The position numbers and the translations under genes are program-made. The notes beneath the pieces are model-generated. The model was not told the DNA's origin. It saw only the letters and a list, made by a program, of their open reading frames with translations, and did no database searches. A stretch of DNA of 8,610 nt from an uncultured Xanthobacteraceae bacterium (lineage in GTDB: Bacteria > Pseudomonadota > Alphaproteobacteria > Rhizobiales > Xanthobacteraceae), in contig CATPBC010000003.1 of the NCBI GenBank assembly GCA_955652195.1, positions 1 through 8,610 of the forward strand, in the 5' to 3' direction. Position 1 is the stretch's first letter, and the number at the start of each line of letters is the position of its first letter. Positions 1 through 7,700 of the stretch are shown piece by piece.

Positions 1-807
1 CCGCTGTTGACCGGCTCAAGCTCGGATCAACTCAATAAAGAGCGGCACTACACGTTCACGCCGTTCTCACGCGCTTCACAGTTCGCGCTGGCACAGCTGC
101 AAATGTCGAAGCTGGTGAGCGATAAGCCCAAGGTCGCGGTGATATTCGAGAACACCGCCTTCGGCACATCGACATCGAACGGGTTGCGCGAGCAGGCGCC
201 CGGACAAGGCGTTGAAATCGTGCTGTTCGAGCCCTACTCGGCGGGTCTGAGCGACGCCAGTCCGCTGATCAATAAGGTCAAGGCATCAGGCGCGAACATG
301 CTGTTCCCGGTGTCCTACCTGAACGATCTCATCCTGATCATTCGCGCCATCAAGCAGGTCGATCTGAAGATCGCCATCAATGGCGGCTCCGGCGGATTTG
401 TCATTCCCGATTTCTACCGGAATGTTGGAAATGCCGCGGAAGGCCTGCTCGGCGTGGCGCATTGGAATCACGACATCGACGCCGATGCCCAGAAGGTCAA
501 CGCCGCTTATCAGAAGCAGTTTGGCGAGTTCCTGTTCGAATATGCTGGCGGCCTCGTGGCACAGACCTTCATGATCGCCGACGCGCTGGAACGGGCGGCC
601 TCGACCGATCCGCAGAAAGTGCGCGATGCGCTCGTCGCGCTCGACGTGTCCCAAGGCTATGCGGCGATGTGTCCCGGCGGCAAAGTGAAATTCGGTCCCG
701 ATGGCAAGAATATTTACGCCCATCCGGTCGGCGTGCAGTGGCAGCACGGCGACCTCGCCACCGTCTTCCCCAAGGAAGACGCCCGCGCCCAGCTGATCAA
801 AGCCTAA
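1..807 (+). CDS. ABC transporter substrate-binding protein, LivJ/K-like, 5' truncated by window edge
   Basis: Periplasmic ligand-binding subunit of a branched-chain amino acid / amide type (HAAT) ABC importer; it captures the substrate and delivers it to the LivHM permease. The reading frame is open to the first base (Pro-Leu-Leu-Thr-Gly-Ser-Ser-Ser), so the TTG at position 7 is not a start. The 268 codons seen are the C-terminal two thirds of a protein that normally has about 380-420 residues; the signal peptide and first lobe strand lie outside. Supporting features are PLLTGSSSDQL near the edge, the second-lobe Rossmann segment KVAVIFENTAFGTS, and the family-like end (FGPDGKNIYAHPVGVQWQHG). 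It is followed by livH after 18 bases. The ligand is unknown: relatives bind branched-chain or other amino acids, amides, urea or aromatic acids. The family assignment is firm; the substrate is open. Confidence 0.93.
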   Translation, partial: PLLTGSSSDQLNKERHYTFTPFSRASQFALAQLQMSKLVSDKPKVAVIFENTAFGTSTSNGLREQAPGQGVEIVLFEPYSAGLSDASPLINKVKASGANMLFPVSYLNDLILIIRAIKQVDLKIAINGGSGGFVIPDFYRNVGNAAEGLLGVAHWNHDIDADAQKVNAAYQKQFGEFLFEYAGGLVAQTFMIADALERAASTDPQKVRDALVALDVSQGYAAMCPGGKVKFGPDGKNIYAHPVGVQWQHGDLATVFPKEDARAQLIKA

Positions 808-825
808 CGCCCAGCAACCGCGCCG

Positions 826-1695
826 ATGCTGGCGACACTCGCACAGGCGGTGGTCAACGGCCTGCTCATTGGCGGCATTTATGCGCTCGTGAGCATCGGC
901 GTTACGCTGATCTTCGGCGTGGTCAAGATCGTCAACTTCGCCCAGGGCGAATTCGTGATGATCGGGATGTATATCAGCTTCTTTCTGGCGAGCACTTTCG
1001 GCGTCGACCCGCTGTTGTCGCTGCTGATTTCGATGCCGTCATTGTTTGCCATCGGAGTCCTGCTACAGCATTTTTTGATCCGCAGAGTTCTCGCGCTCGG
1101 CGACATGCCGCAAATCTTTCTCACCTTTGCGCTGTCGCTGTTATTGATGAACATTGCACTATTGCTGTTCACTGCCAATTACCGGACCGTACAGACTCCC
1201 TACAGCGAGCTGACGTTCCATATCGGCCCCGTCTATTTCGCGGTGGCGAAGCTGATCGCTTTCGCCATCGCCATGCTGCTCAGCGCGCTGCTCTATCTGT
1301 TCCTGCACGGGACCGATCTCGGCAAAGCGATGCGCGCCGCAGCGCAAAACCGCGAAGTGGCGATGCTGATGGGGATCAATCCTGACCGGGTGTTTTGCGT
1401 CGCCGTCGGCGTCGCGCTGGCGCTCGCGGGCGCGGCCGGCTCGCTGCTGATGCCGTTCTATCCGGCCTATCCGCTGGTCGGCCAGATTTTTGTGCTGATG
1501 GCGTTCGTCGCCGTGGTTCTAGGCACCTTGGGCAACATCACCGGTGCGCTGATCGCGAGTCTTATGATGGGCGTGGCCGAATCGCTCGGCGTGCAATTTG
1601 TCGGCGCCGATTCGGGGCTGATCGTGGTCTTTGTGATGCTCCTCTTGACGCTGGCGTTTCGCCCTAACGGCTTATTCGGGGGCTGGGCGCGATGA
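826..1695 (+). CDS. livH: Branched-chain amino acid-type ABC transporter permease LivH
   Basis: Inner-membrane permease, one of the two transmembrane subunits of the HAAT importer; it pairs with LivM to form the channel. The 289 residues match the usual LivH length (about 290-310). The N-terminal NGLLIGGIYALVSIGVTLIFG followed by VKIVNFAQGEF is the family hallmark, and hydrophobic segments run throughout (about eight predicted by eye). A long polar loop with GKAMRAAAQNREVAMLMGIN near residues 165-185 is the cytoplasmic coupling region that contacts the ATPases. The ATG at 826 has only a weak ribosome site upstream, so translation may depend on coupling to the binding-protein gene 18 bases before it. 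The stop overlaps the livM start (ATGA, 4 bases). Family assignment is secure; the transported substrate is not. Confidence 0.95.
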   Translation: MLATLAQAVVNGLLIGGIYALVSIGVTLIFGVVKIVNFAQGEFVMIGMYISFFLASTFGVDPLLSLLISMPSLFAIGVLLQHFLIRRVLALGDMPQIFLTFALSLLLMNIALLLFTANYRTVQTPYSELTFHIGPVYFAVAKLIAFAIAMLLSALLYLFLHGTDLGKAMRAAAQNREVAMLMGINPDRVFCVAVGVALALAGAAGSLLMPFYPAYPLVGQIFVLMAFVAVVLGTLGNITGALIASLMMGVAESLGVQFVGADSGLIVVFVMLLLTLAFRPNGLFGGWAR

Positions 1696-2702
1696 CGCAT
1701 ATCTGGAAAACACGGCCTTGGTTTTGGGTCGCTGTGCTCGCGGCCATTGCGCTCGTGCTTCCGCTCGTGGTGTCCAATCCGTTCGCGGTTGACATCTTCA
1801 TTAGGGTTTTGTTGTTCGCGTTTATCGGGGTCGCCTGGAATTTAATGGGCGGATACGCTAAGCAGCTCTCGCTTGGTCACGCCGCTTATTTCGGCTTGGG
1901 TGCCTACACTTCAACGATTCTGCTTATCCGTTTCGGCATTTCGCCGTGGATCGGGATCATCGCCGGCGGCGTGGTCGCGATGCTGGCGAGCCTGCCGATC
2001 GGCGCTTTGTGCTTCCGCCTGCGCGGGCCGTATTTCGCGATTGCCACCATCGCGACCGCACAAGTCTTGATGCTGCTGTTTCTCAAATTTCGCGATTTTG
2101 CCTGGGGCGCCGAAGGCACGACGCTGCCGAACCTCGGCGACGCCCCGCTCATGATGCAGTTCGATTCGAAAGCCGCCTACTATTATCTCGCGCTGGCTCT
2201 GCTGGCGCTTGGGCTGGCGATTACTTATCGGATCGAGCGCTCGTGGATGGGCTTTTATCTGGTTGCCGTTGGCGAGGACGAGGACGCTGCGGAAGCGATC
2301 GGCGTTGATACGACGAAGATCAAACGGCACATTTACCTGATCAGCGCATTTCTCACCGCACTCGGCGGCACCTTCTATATCCAGTACATCTACTTCATCG
2401 ATCCGAACACTGCATTCAGTTTCAACATCTCGGTCGAGGCGGCACTAGTCTCGATCGTCGGCGGCATCGGCACATTATGGGGTCCGGTCGTGGGCACCAT
2501 ATTGCTGGAGGCCACCTCGGCGCTCCTGCAAAGCTGGTTCGGCAGCGGACATGGCGGCGTGCAGTTGACCGTATACAGCCTCATCTTGGTCTCGGTCATC
2601 CTGTGGCGCCCCAGCGGGTTGATTGGAGTCTTCAGCGATTTGTACCGGCGCTTTACTTATGCCGGCGCGGCGCGCGCAAAAGAAGTGCCGCTCGATGGCT
2701 GA
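1692..2702 (+). CDS. livM: Branched-chain amino acid-type ABC transporter permease LivM
   Basis: Second inner-membrane permease of the importer, partner of LivH. It has 336 residues, within the usual range (about 310-420). Diagnostic segments are an N-terminal membrane helix (residues about 10-28), VAWNLMGGYAKQLSLGHAAYFGLGAYT (near residues 53-80; the family consensus has GYAGQLSLGHA), the coupling loop with AVGEDEDAAEAIGVDTTKIK (about 192-212), and the C-terminal IVGGIGTLWGPVVG (about 255-268). The start overlaps livH by 4 bases (ATGA), implying coupled translation, and the last 8 bases are shared with livG. The final 20 residues (YAGAARAKEVPLDG) are polar and probably cytoplasmic. Nothing points to a defect. 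Confidence 0.95.
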   Translation: MTHIWKTRPWFWVAVLAAIALVLPLVVSNPFAVDIFIRVLLFAFIGVAWNLMGGYAKQLSLGHAAYFGLGAYTSTILLIRFGISPWIGIIAGGVVAMLASLPIGALCFRLRGPYFAIATIATAQVLMLLFLKFRDFAWGAEGTTLPNLGDAPLMMQFDSKAAYYYLALALLALGLAITYRIERSWMGFYLVAVGEDEDAAEAIGVDTTKIKRHIYLISAFLTALGGTFYIQYIYFIDPNTAFSFNISVEAALVSIVGGIGTLWGPVVGTILLEATSALLQSWFGSGHGGVQLTVYSLILVSVILWRPSGLIGVFSDLYRRFTYAGAARAKEVPLDG

Positions 2703-3447
2703 GGCGCTCGTCATCCGCAATCTCAGCAAGCGGTTCGGCGGATTGCGCGCCGTGCAGGATCTCAGCTTTGCCGTGCAGGATGGCGAAACCGTCGCGCTCA
2801 TCGGACCCAATGGCGCCGGCAAAACCACAAGCTTCAATCTCATCACCGGCTACTATCGTCCCGATACCGGCTCGGTATTCGCCTTTGGCCGCGAATTGGT
2901 CGGACTTCGCCCGCACGAAATCTGCGGCCACGGCCTCGCCCGCACGTTTCAGGTGGCGAGGCCGTTCGGCAAGATGACGGTGCTAGCGAACGTCATGACC
3001 GGGGCCTTCCTGCGCAACAAGAATTTGGATACTGCACGCTCGCGCGCCCGCACGGCAATCGAGTTCGTCGGACTTTCCGCCAAGGAGCATACGCCGGCGC
3101 GCGAATTGACCACGATAGACCAACGGCGGCTGGAAATGGCGCGGGCGCTCGCGACCGAACCGCGGCTGTTGCTGCTCGACGAAGTCATGGCAGGGCTCAA
3201 CCATGCCGAGGTCGATCAGGCGGTAGCGCTGATCGGAAAACTGTCGAAGCGCGGCCTGACCATCGTCATCGTGGAGCACGTGATGCGCGCGATCATGGCC
3301 GTCGCCCGGCACATCGTCGTGCTCGACCATGGCCAGAAGATCGCCGAGGGCGGCCCGAAGGACATCGTCGCCAATCAGGAGGTCATTCGCGCCTACCTTG
3401 GCACCGGCTACCGCTATGAAGCGCCGGCGGGAGACGCAGCATGCTGA
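2695..3447 (+). CDS. livG: Branched-chain amino acid-type ABC transporter ATPase LivG, with atypical signature motif
   Basis: Cytoplasmic ATPase that powers the LivHM channel together with LivF. I chose the ATG at 2695 (250 residues, the usual length); an in-frame ATG at 2623 would add 24 residues of non-family sequence buried in livM. Walker A is GPNGAGKTT (37-45), the Q-loop Gln is residue 86, Walker B is LLLLDE (158-163), and the switch His is 195 in VEH. The C-terminal VIRAYLGTG is typical of LivG. Two positions are odd. The ABC signature, normally LSGGQ or LAYGQ, reads LTTID before QRRLEMARAL (about 138-152), and the D-E-P after Walker B is D-E-V. From memory, a subset of LivG-like ATPases share this drift, so it need not mean loss of function. 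It overlaps livM by 8 and livF by 7 bases. Confidence 0.94.
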   Translation: MAEALVIRNLSKRFGGLRAVQDLSFAVQDGETVALIGPNGAGKTTSFNLITGYYRPDTGSVFAFGRELVGLRPHEICGHGLARTFQVARPFGKMTVLANVMTGAFLRNKNLDTARSRARTAIEFVGLSAKEHTPARELTTIDQRRLEMARALATEPRLLLLDEVMAGLNHAEVDQAVALIGKLSKRGLTIVIVEHVMRAIMAVARHIVVLDHGQKIAEGGPKDIVANQEVIRAYLGTGYRYEAPAGDAAC

Positions 3448-4145
3448 CGCTCTCTGCAGTGAGTGCGCGTTACGGATCGGTTCCGGCGATCAGCGATGTG
3501 AGCATCAGCGTCGGCGAAGGCGAGGCCGTCGGCTTGTTGGGCGCGAACGGCGCCGGCAAAAGCACGACGCTGCGCGCAATTTCGGGACTGATCCGGGCGA
3601 CCTCAGGATCTATTACTTTTCTCGGCGCCGATCTCGCGGCTTTGCCGCCGCACAAGATCGCCGAATTGGGCATCGCCCATGTACCGGAAGGCCGTCAGGT
3701 GTTCCCCGAACTCACGGTGAAGGAGAATCTCGAAGTTGGGGCCTACATTCCAAGCGCCAAGGCTGAGCGCAACCGTACGCTCGAGCTGGTGTTCGGGATT
3801 TTTCCCGCGCTCGCCGAACGGCGCAATCAACTGGCGGGCACGATGAGCGGCGGCGAGCAGCAGATGCTTGCTGTCGGCCGCGGCTTGATGCTCAAGCCGC
3901 GATTGCTGATGCTGGACGAACCCTCTTTGGGACTGGCGCCGGTCGTAACCGATGCCACGTTCGCTAAGATCCAGGAAGTGCATGCGATGGGGACCGCCAT
4001 TCTGCTGGTCGAACAGAACGTCAGTCGCGCGCTCGGCATGGTGCAGCGCGCCTACGTCCTGGAGAGCGGAAAAGTGATCATCCAGGGCTCGAGCGCGGAA
4101 CTAGCAAACAATAAGCAGGTGCAAGCGGCTTATCTCGGCATGTAG
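3441..4145 (+). CDS. livF: Branched-chain amino acid-type ABC transporter ATPase LivF
   Basis: Second ATPase of the importer; it forms a heterodimer with LivG on the cytoplasmic face of LivHM. It has 234 residues, the standard size. Walker A is GANGAGKST (34-42), VPEGRQVFPELTVKENLEVGA (81-101) is the LivF-type Q-loop region, the signature MSGGEQQ (135-141) is canonical, Walker B is LLMLDEP (155-161), and VEQN (190-193) carries Gln at the switch-His position, as is normal for LivF. The ATG at 3441 has a good ribosome site (GGGAG, 7-base spacer) inside the end of livG. Because LivF has an intact signature and LivG does not, the pair may hydrolyse ATP asymmetrically (inference). It is the last gene of the operon; no clear terminator follows on this strand. 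Confidence 0.95.
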   Translation: MLTLSAVSARYGSVPAISDVSISVGEGEAVGLLGANGAGKSTTLRAISGLIRATSGSITFLGADLAALPPHKIAELGIAHVPEGRQVFPELTVKENLEVGAYIPSAKAERNRTLELVFGIFPALAERRNQLAGTMSGGEQQMLAVGRGLMLKPRLLMLDEPSLGLAPVVTDATFAKIQEVHAMGTAILLVEQNVSRALGMVQRAYVLESGKVIIQGSSAELANNKQVQAAYLGM

Positions 4146-4295
4146 CCGCTGCGAGCCAAACACCGTCCGGCGCACGTGCTTGCACAGCCAGTATCGAGCC
4201 GCGAAAGCAAATCTGAAATTCAACTGATGGCGATTAGTGGTCTTGGCCGCGTGTGTAGAGCGGAAAACGCTGGAAAATAACACAACAAAATGGAT

Positions 4296-4326
4296 GACGA
4301 GGCGCCGGAGCGTCCGGCACCTCGTC
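4296..4326 (-). terminator. Hairpin terminator downstream of the lanthipeptide precursor gene
   Basis: The arms 4296-4309 and 4313-4326 pair over 14 positions around a 3-base loop (GACGAGG-x-GCCGGA / TCCGGC-x-CCTCGTC). On the - strand the odd position forms a U-G wobble, so the stem is unbroken, and it is followed by ATCCATTTTGTTGTG, a moderately U-rich tail. On the + strand the same position is a C-A mismatch and no T-tract follows. The polarity therefore fits a Rho-independent terminator for the precursor gene ending at 4395, about 70 bases upstream in its own direction, rather than for livF. Confidence 0.65.
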
Positions 4327-4332
4327 GGAAAC
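4320..4332. repeat. 13-bp direct repeat, copy 1
   Basis: CCTCGTCGGAAAC, identical to positions 4493-4505. This copy forms the distal arm of the terminator hairpin. The other copy encodes V-S-D-E in the leader of the precursor gene. Both have the same codon phase on the - strand. Confidence 0.7.
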
Positions 4333-4379
4333 TTCAGATCGGTTCGAGAGCCTGGGCGAAAAAGATGAAGCCAAGACCC

Positions 4380-4389
4380 GTCACGTGAC
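4380..4389. other. Perfect 10-bp palindrome GTCACGTGAC
   Basis: Self-complementary GTCACGTGAC lies 5 bases beyond the stop codon of the precursor gene. It has no loop and no adjacent T-run, so it is not a convincing terminator. It could be a binding site for a dimeric regulator or be fortuitous; I see no second copy in the window. Confidence 0.35.
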
Positions 4390-4394
4390 GAGGC

Positions 4395-4550
4395 TTACGC
4401 CCTCACGCTTGGGCAAGTGTCGAGGCCGGAGCAGAAAGCGAGCGTGAAAGCCCCAGCCTTCTCCTTAACCGAGCCCGCCGCGGCTTCCAGCGCCTCGTCG
4501 GAAACCTCGAAGCTGAGATCTTCTTCCCTCTCGATGTACTTGTCAGTCAT
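4395..4550 (-). CDS. Class II lanthipeptide precursor peptide (LanA-like), 51 residues
   Basis: Likely substrate of the neighbouring LanM. The leader is acidic, about 26-34 residues, with S-F-E-V-S-D-E-A-L-E-A-A-A-G at 13-26, which resembles the E-L/D-E-A-L-x-x-A-x-G class II leader ending that LanT-type proteases recognise. The C-terminal core, AFTLAFCSGLDTCPSVRA (34-51), contains all of the peptide's cysteines (C40, C46) with dehydratable T36, S41, T45 and S48. Two thioether rings such as T36-C40 and S41-C46 are sterically plausible (inference). Processing after G26 or after the G33-A34 region is possible. The ATG at 4550 follows AGAGG (10-base spacer) and AAGG (3-base spacer). The gene has its own upstream promoter and a downstream hairpin and is divergent from lanM. 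It is too short for many gene callers. I do not recognise the core as a characterised lanthipeptide. Confidence 0.82.
   Translation of the reverse strand: MTDKYIEREEDLSFEVSDEALEAAAGSVKEKAGAFTLAFCSGLDTCPSVRA
4493..4505. repeat. 13-bp direct repeat, copy 2 (inside precursor leader)
   Basis: CCTCGTCGGAAAC, matching 4320-4332. On the - strand it covers the V-S-D-E codons of the precursor leader. Similarity continues for about 20 further bases in the direction of translation, with substitutions. Confidence 0.7.
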
Positions 4551-4637
4551 TGGCCTTGTTCCTCTTAATTCGCCAGCGGCGCCGGCATCACCAGGCAGGT
4601 CGAGAAAATTGGTGAGAACCCCCCCGCCAAGAAATCC

Positions 4638-4666
4638 ATTAAATCATCGGCTGCCGACAGTGTAAA
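4638..4666 (-). promoter_or_regulatory. Sigma70-type promoter of the precursor gene
   Basis: On the - strand, TTTACA (4661-4666) and TTTAAT (4638-4643) are separated by exactly 17 bases; each box matches the sigma70 consensus at 5 of 6 positions. Predicted transcription start is near 4631, giving a leader RNA of about 80 bases before the ATG at 4550. That leader contains a 7-G tract (4619-4625) and a small hairpin, GCCGGC-GCC-GCTGGC (4572-4586, one G-U pair), just upstream of the ribosome site. No equally good promoter is visible for lanM on the + strand. Confidence 0.6.
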
Positions 4667-4755
4667 GTCTCTCCGCCAGCTGTGATACATAACTGAAATG
4701 TGGAGATAAAACCGCCTTGCCAGCGGCTCGTTTTAGCCATTTACAAAGGCGTGAA

Positions 4756-7700
4756 ATGAGGCCCGAGAATCGGCTGCTCCACGGTCACAGAACGGGCCCA
4801 GCACAAGCGGCGGACAGTGCGCGTTGTGAGGATTCGGTGGACGCATTTTACCAGCGCCTGAGCCTGCGCTCCGCAACCATTGACGAGCTATTTTCGGCTG
4901 CGTTTGCGGACGCGCCGAACCCCGCGGTTGATTGTGATTTGTCGGCGCGTTTGGCGGCGCAACGTCTGGCCGCTTGGCGGCAGTCCTCGGCGGCAGGGGA
5001 CGTATCTCTGTTTGCGCGGCGGCTCGCGCGCGACGGTTTATCAGGCGGCGAGGTTGAGAGCCGGTTCACTGGTGCGCAGCGCGGCCCGTTGGCGCCGTAT
5101 CCGGCATGGCTAGAAGACGCCATTTGGATCGAAGCAGCGCTGCAGGCGAGCGGGACCGAGCCTGGCGGCGCACCAGCGTACCCGTTCGAAGACCTATTCG
5201 CGGTGCTGATCGAACGCACCGCGGCGCTCGTTTGGTCCGGCCTGGATGTGACCACATCAGCCAACTTCGCCGAAACCGCGCGCGCGTGCCTGCAGGATGC
5301 CCTGCTCGCCGCAGTAACGGAGCTTTGTGCCCCCGCCCTCTACGAGCGTTTCGCCAAAAAGCGTAGCGCTGGGCCAAGCTCCAATGCCGCCAAATCGCCC
5401 GGCGAACCCGCCGGGACGTCACACTATCGCGAATTTATCGCCGAGATGAGAAGCGGCGGCTTTCGCGGCCTGTTCGAAGACAAGCCCGTGCTGCTGCGCC
5501 TGATCGCGGTGATGACGCGCCAATGGATCGACGCGACTCGTGAATTCATCTTGCGCTTGGCCGGCGACCTGCCGGCGATTCGCCGCGATCTCATCCACGG
5601 ATCGGCCAGCAAGGTCGTGGACATCGCAAGCGGTCTATCCGATCCGCACAATGACGGTCGCTGTGTACTGATCGTGCGTTTCGCCGATGGGGCGCGCATC
5701 GTTTACAAGCCGAAGGACTTGCAACTCGATGTCGCTTGGCGTGGCCTGGTCGAGCGCCTCAACGGCGCCGACGCCCCCATTGCGCTCAAAACGGTGCGCA
5801 CACTGGCGCGAGACGGCTACGGCTGGACCGAGTTTATCGAGCACCTCGGCTGTATCGACGCGCGAGGCTGCGACACTTTTTTCCGGCGCGCCGGCGCCTG
5901 GCTCGCGCTGCTGCACTGTTTTGCAGCAACTGACATGCACCAGGAAAACATGCTCGCTGCCGGCGACCATCCGGTCCCGATCGATCTCGAGACCATCCTT
6001 CAGCCCTCCGCAGAGGAGCACAAGGGGGGCGAAGCCGAAGCAGCGGCCTTCGATGCCGCGATGGAGATCATTGGCAATTCGGTGATGACGGTCGGTCTGT
6101 TGCCCGCTTATGGCCGATCCGTCGACAACAATGTGTTTGCCATGGGCGGCATGCTGGGCGGCATGCTGGGCGGCATGACGGCCGATTGGGGCGCGCGAAC
6201 CGTCATCAAATGGAACAATCTCAATACCGATGCCATGCGTCCTACCAAAGTGGAGGAAGCCGGTGCAGGCACACCGAACCTGCCGCACGTTGACGGCCGC
6301 TACGCCAAGCTGACCGATCACATTGAGAGCTTCGTCACCGGCTTTGCCGACTATGCAAATTTCCTGATGCGCCAGATGCGAGACCGCAACGCGGTGGCGT
6401 TGTTGGACGGCTTTGCCGGACTACCGGTTCGTAAAGTCGTGCGGCCGACGCGGTTCTACTACATGCTGCAGCGACGGTTGAAAAACCACCGCAGCATGGG
6501 GGACGGTATCGTCTGGTCGGCGCAAGCCGATTTCATGGCGCGCTTGGCCGATTGGGACAAAGAAACCGATCCGCTTTGGCCTTTGCAGCGCGCCGAGCGC
6601 GCGGCGCTTCTTTCTTTGAACGTGCCGTATTTCATGACCCCAAGTAATGGCACGGCGATCTGCGATCTCCGCGGCGTCTCAGCTGAAACCGTGGCGACGC
6701 CTGGGCTCGACCGAGCCCGGGAGCGGCTGCAAGCGCTCGACGAAAATGAGATCGCTTGGCAGGTCGAGGTGATCAGGGAAAATGTTAATCAGCCGACGCG
6801 GACCGCGAGCAATGTCGCACGCACCGAAACCGTAAGCGCCTTTGCGCAGACCATCCCCGACAACGCACGCTTTAAGGCCGAAGCCGGTAAAATCGCTGCA
6901 GAACTCGCCAAGCATGCTATTCGGCGCGGACCCGCTGCCGCTTGGATCGGCCTCGACTGGCTTGGCGATTCGGATGTGTTCCAGCTCGTTTGTCTCGGAC
7001 CCGATCTTTATAACGGCGCAAGCGGGATCGTGCTATTTCTTGCCGCCCATGCCGCCGTCACCGCGGATGCGGCGTCAGCCGAACTCGCGCACGCCGGCCT
7101 CGCCCACATTCGCAAGAACCTGAAAAGCCGCAATGCGCCGCGGCTTGCGCGTTCGCTCGGCATCGGCGCTGCCACCGGCCTGGGCTCGATCGTCTATGCC
7201 TTTGCCGTGATAGCGAAGTGCCTCGGCGAGGTCGGCATTTTAGAGGATGCCGAACGCGCGGTGCGATTATTCACCGATGAATTGATCGCCGCGGACAAGC
7301 AATTGGACGTGATGGGCGGCGCCGCCGGCGGCATCCTGGCGCTGCTGCGGCTCTATCGCGATACGCAATCAGATGAAGCGCTGACGCGCGCGATCCGCTG
7401 CGGCGAGCACCTTTTAGCGCGAGATCGGGTCGGGGTGATCGGTCGCCGCAGCTGGGTCGGTCAAGGATTCGGTGGCTCCGCGCTTAACGGTATGTCGCAC
7501 GGTGCTGCGGGATTTGCTTACGCGCTTTCATCGTTGGCGGCGTCGAGCGGCCGCGAAGAATTCGCGGCTGCGGCGGCCGAGTGCCTGGCATTTGAGGATG
7601 CCAGCTACGACGCCGAGCGCCGCAACTGGCCTGACTTGCGCGTGACTGGACAGTCGCTATGGCCGTGCCAATGGTGTCATGGCGCTCCGGGAATTGGATT

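Larger units (their letters stand above)
4234..4338 (-). pseudogene. Possible decayed second precursor segment (leader fragment)
   Basis: Read on the - strand, this stretch begins S-E-V-S-D-E-V-P-D-A-P-A and ends at a TAA (4234-4236), with a Cys-Cys pair in HPFCCVIF. The first 11 codons from E align in phase with E-V-S-D-E-A-L-E-A-A-A of the intact precursor, with 27 of 33 bases identical by my count. There is no in-frame ATG after the upstream stop; only a TTG without a clear ribosome site is available. The only Thr lies after the cysteines, and the segment contains the terminator hairpin. The simplest reading is a relic of a duplicated precursor whose leader region now serves as a terminator. 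Chance similarity in GC-rich DNA is a real alternative. Confidence 0.3.

Noticed and set aside
462..1385. Long + strand frame of 307 codons overlapping the binding protein and livH
   Set aside because: Arginine-rich shadow frame produced by GC-rich codon usage; the genes in the other frames have unmistakable family motifs.
2623..2694. Upstream in-frame ATG for livG
   Set aside because: It would put 24 non-family residues before the normal LivG N-terminus and lies wholly inside livM.
4101..4283. 60-codon - strand frame starting in the intergenic region and running into livF
   Set aside because: Basic, motif-free translation overlapping the end of livF, with no ribosome site; it also lies across the terminator tail.
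4417..4665. 82-codon + strand open frame opposite the precursor gene
   Set aside because: Low-complexity Ser/Ala/Pro translation with no ribosome site or motif; it is antisense to the better-supported precursor gene and its promoter.
4717..4755. TTG start for lanM adding 13 residues
   Set aside because: The ATG at 4756 is preceded by AAAGG at a 6-base spacing; the TTG has only GGAG at 11 bases and the added residues show no family resemblance that I can see.
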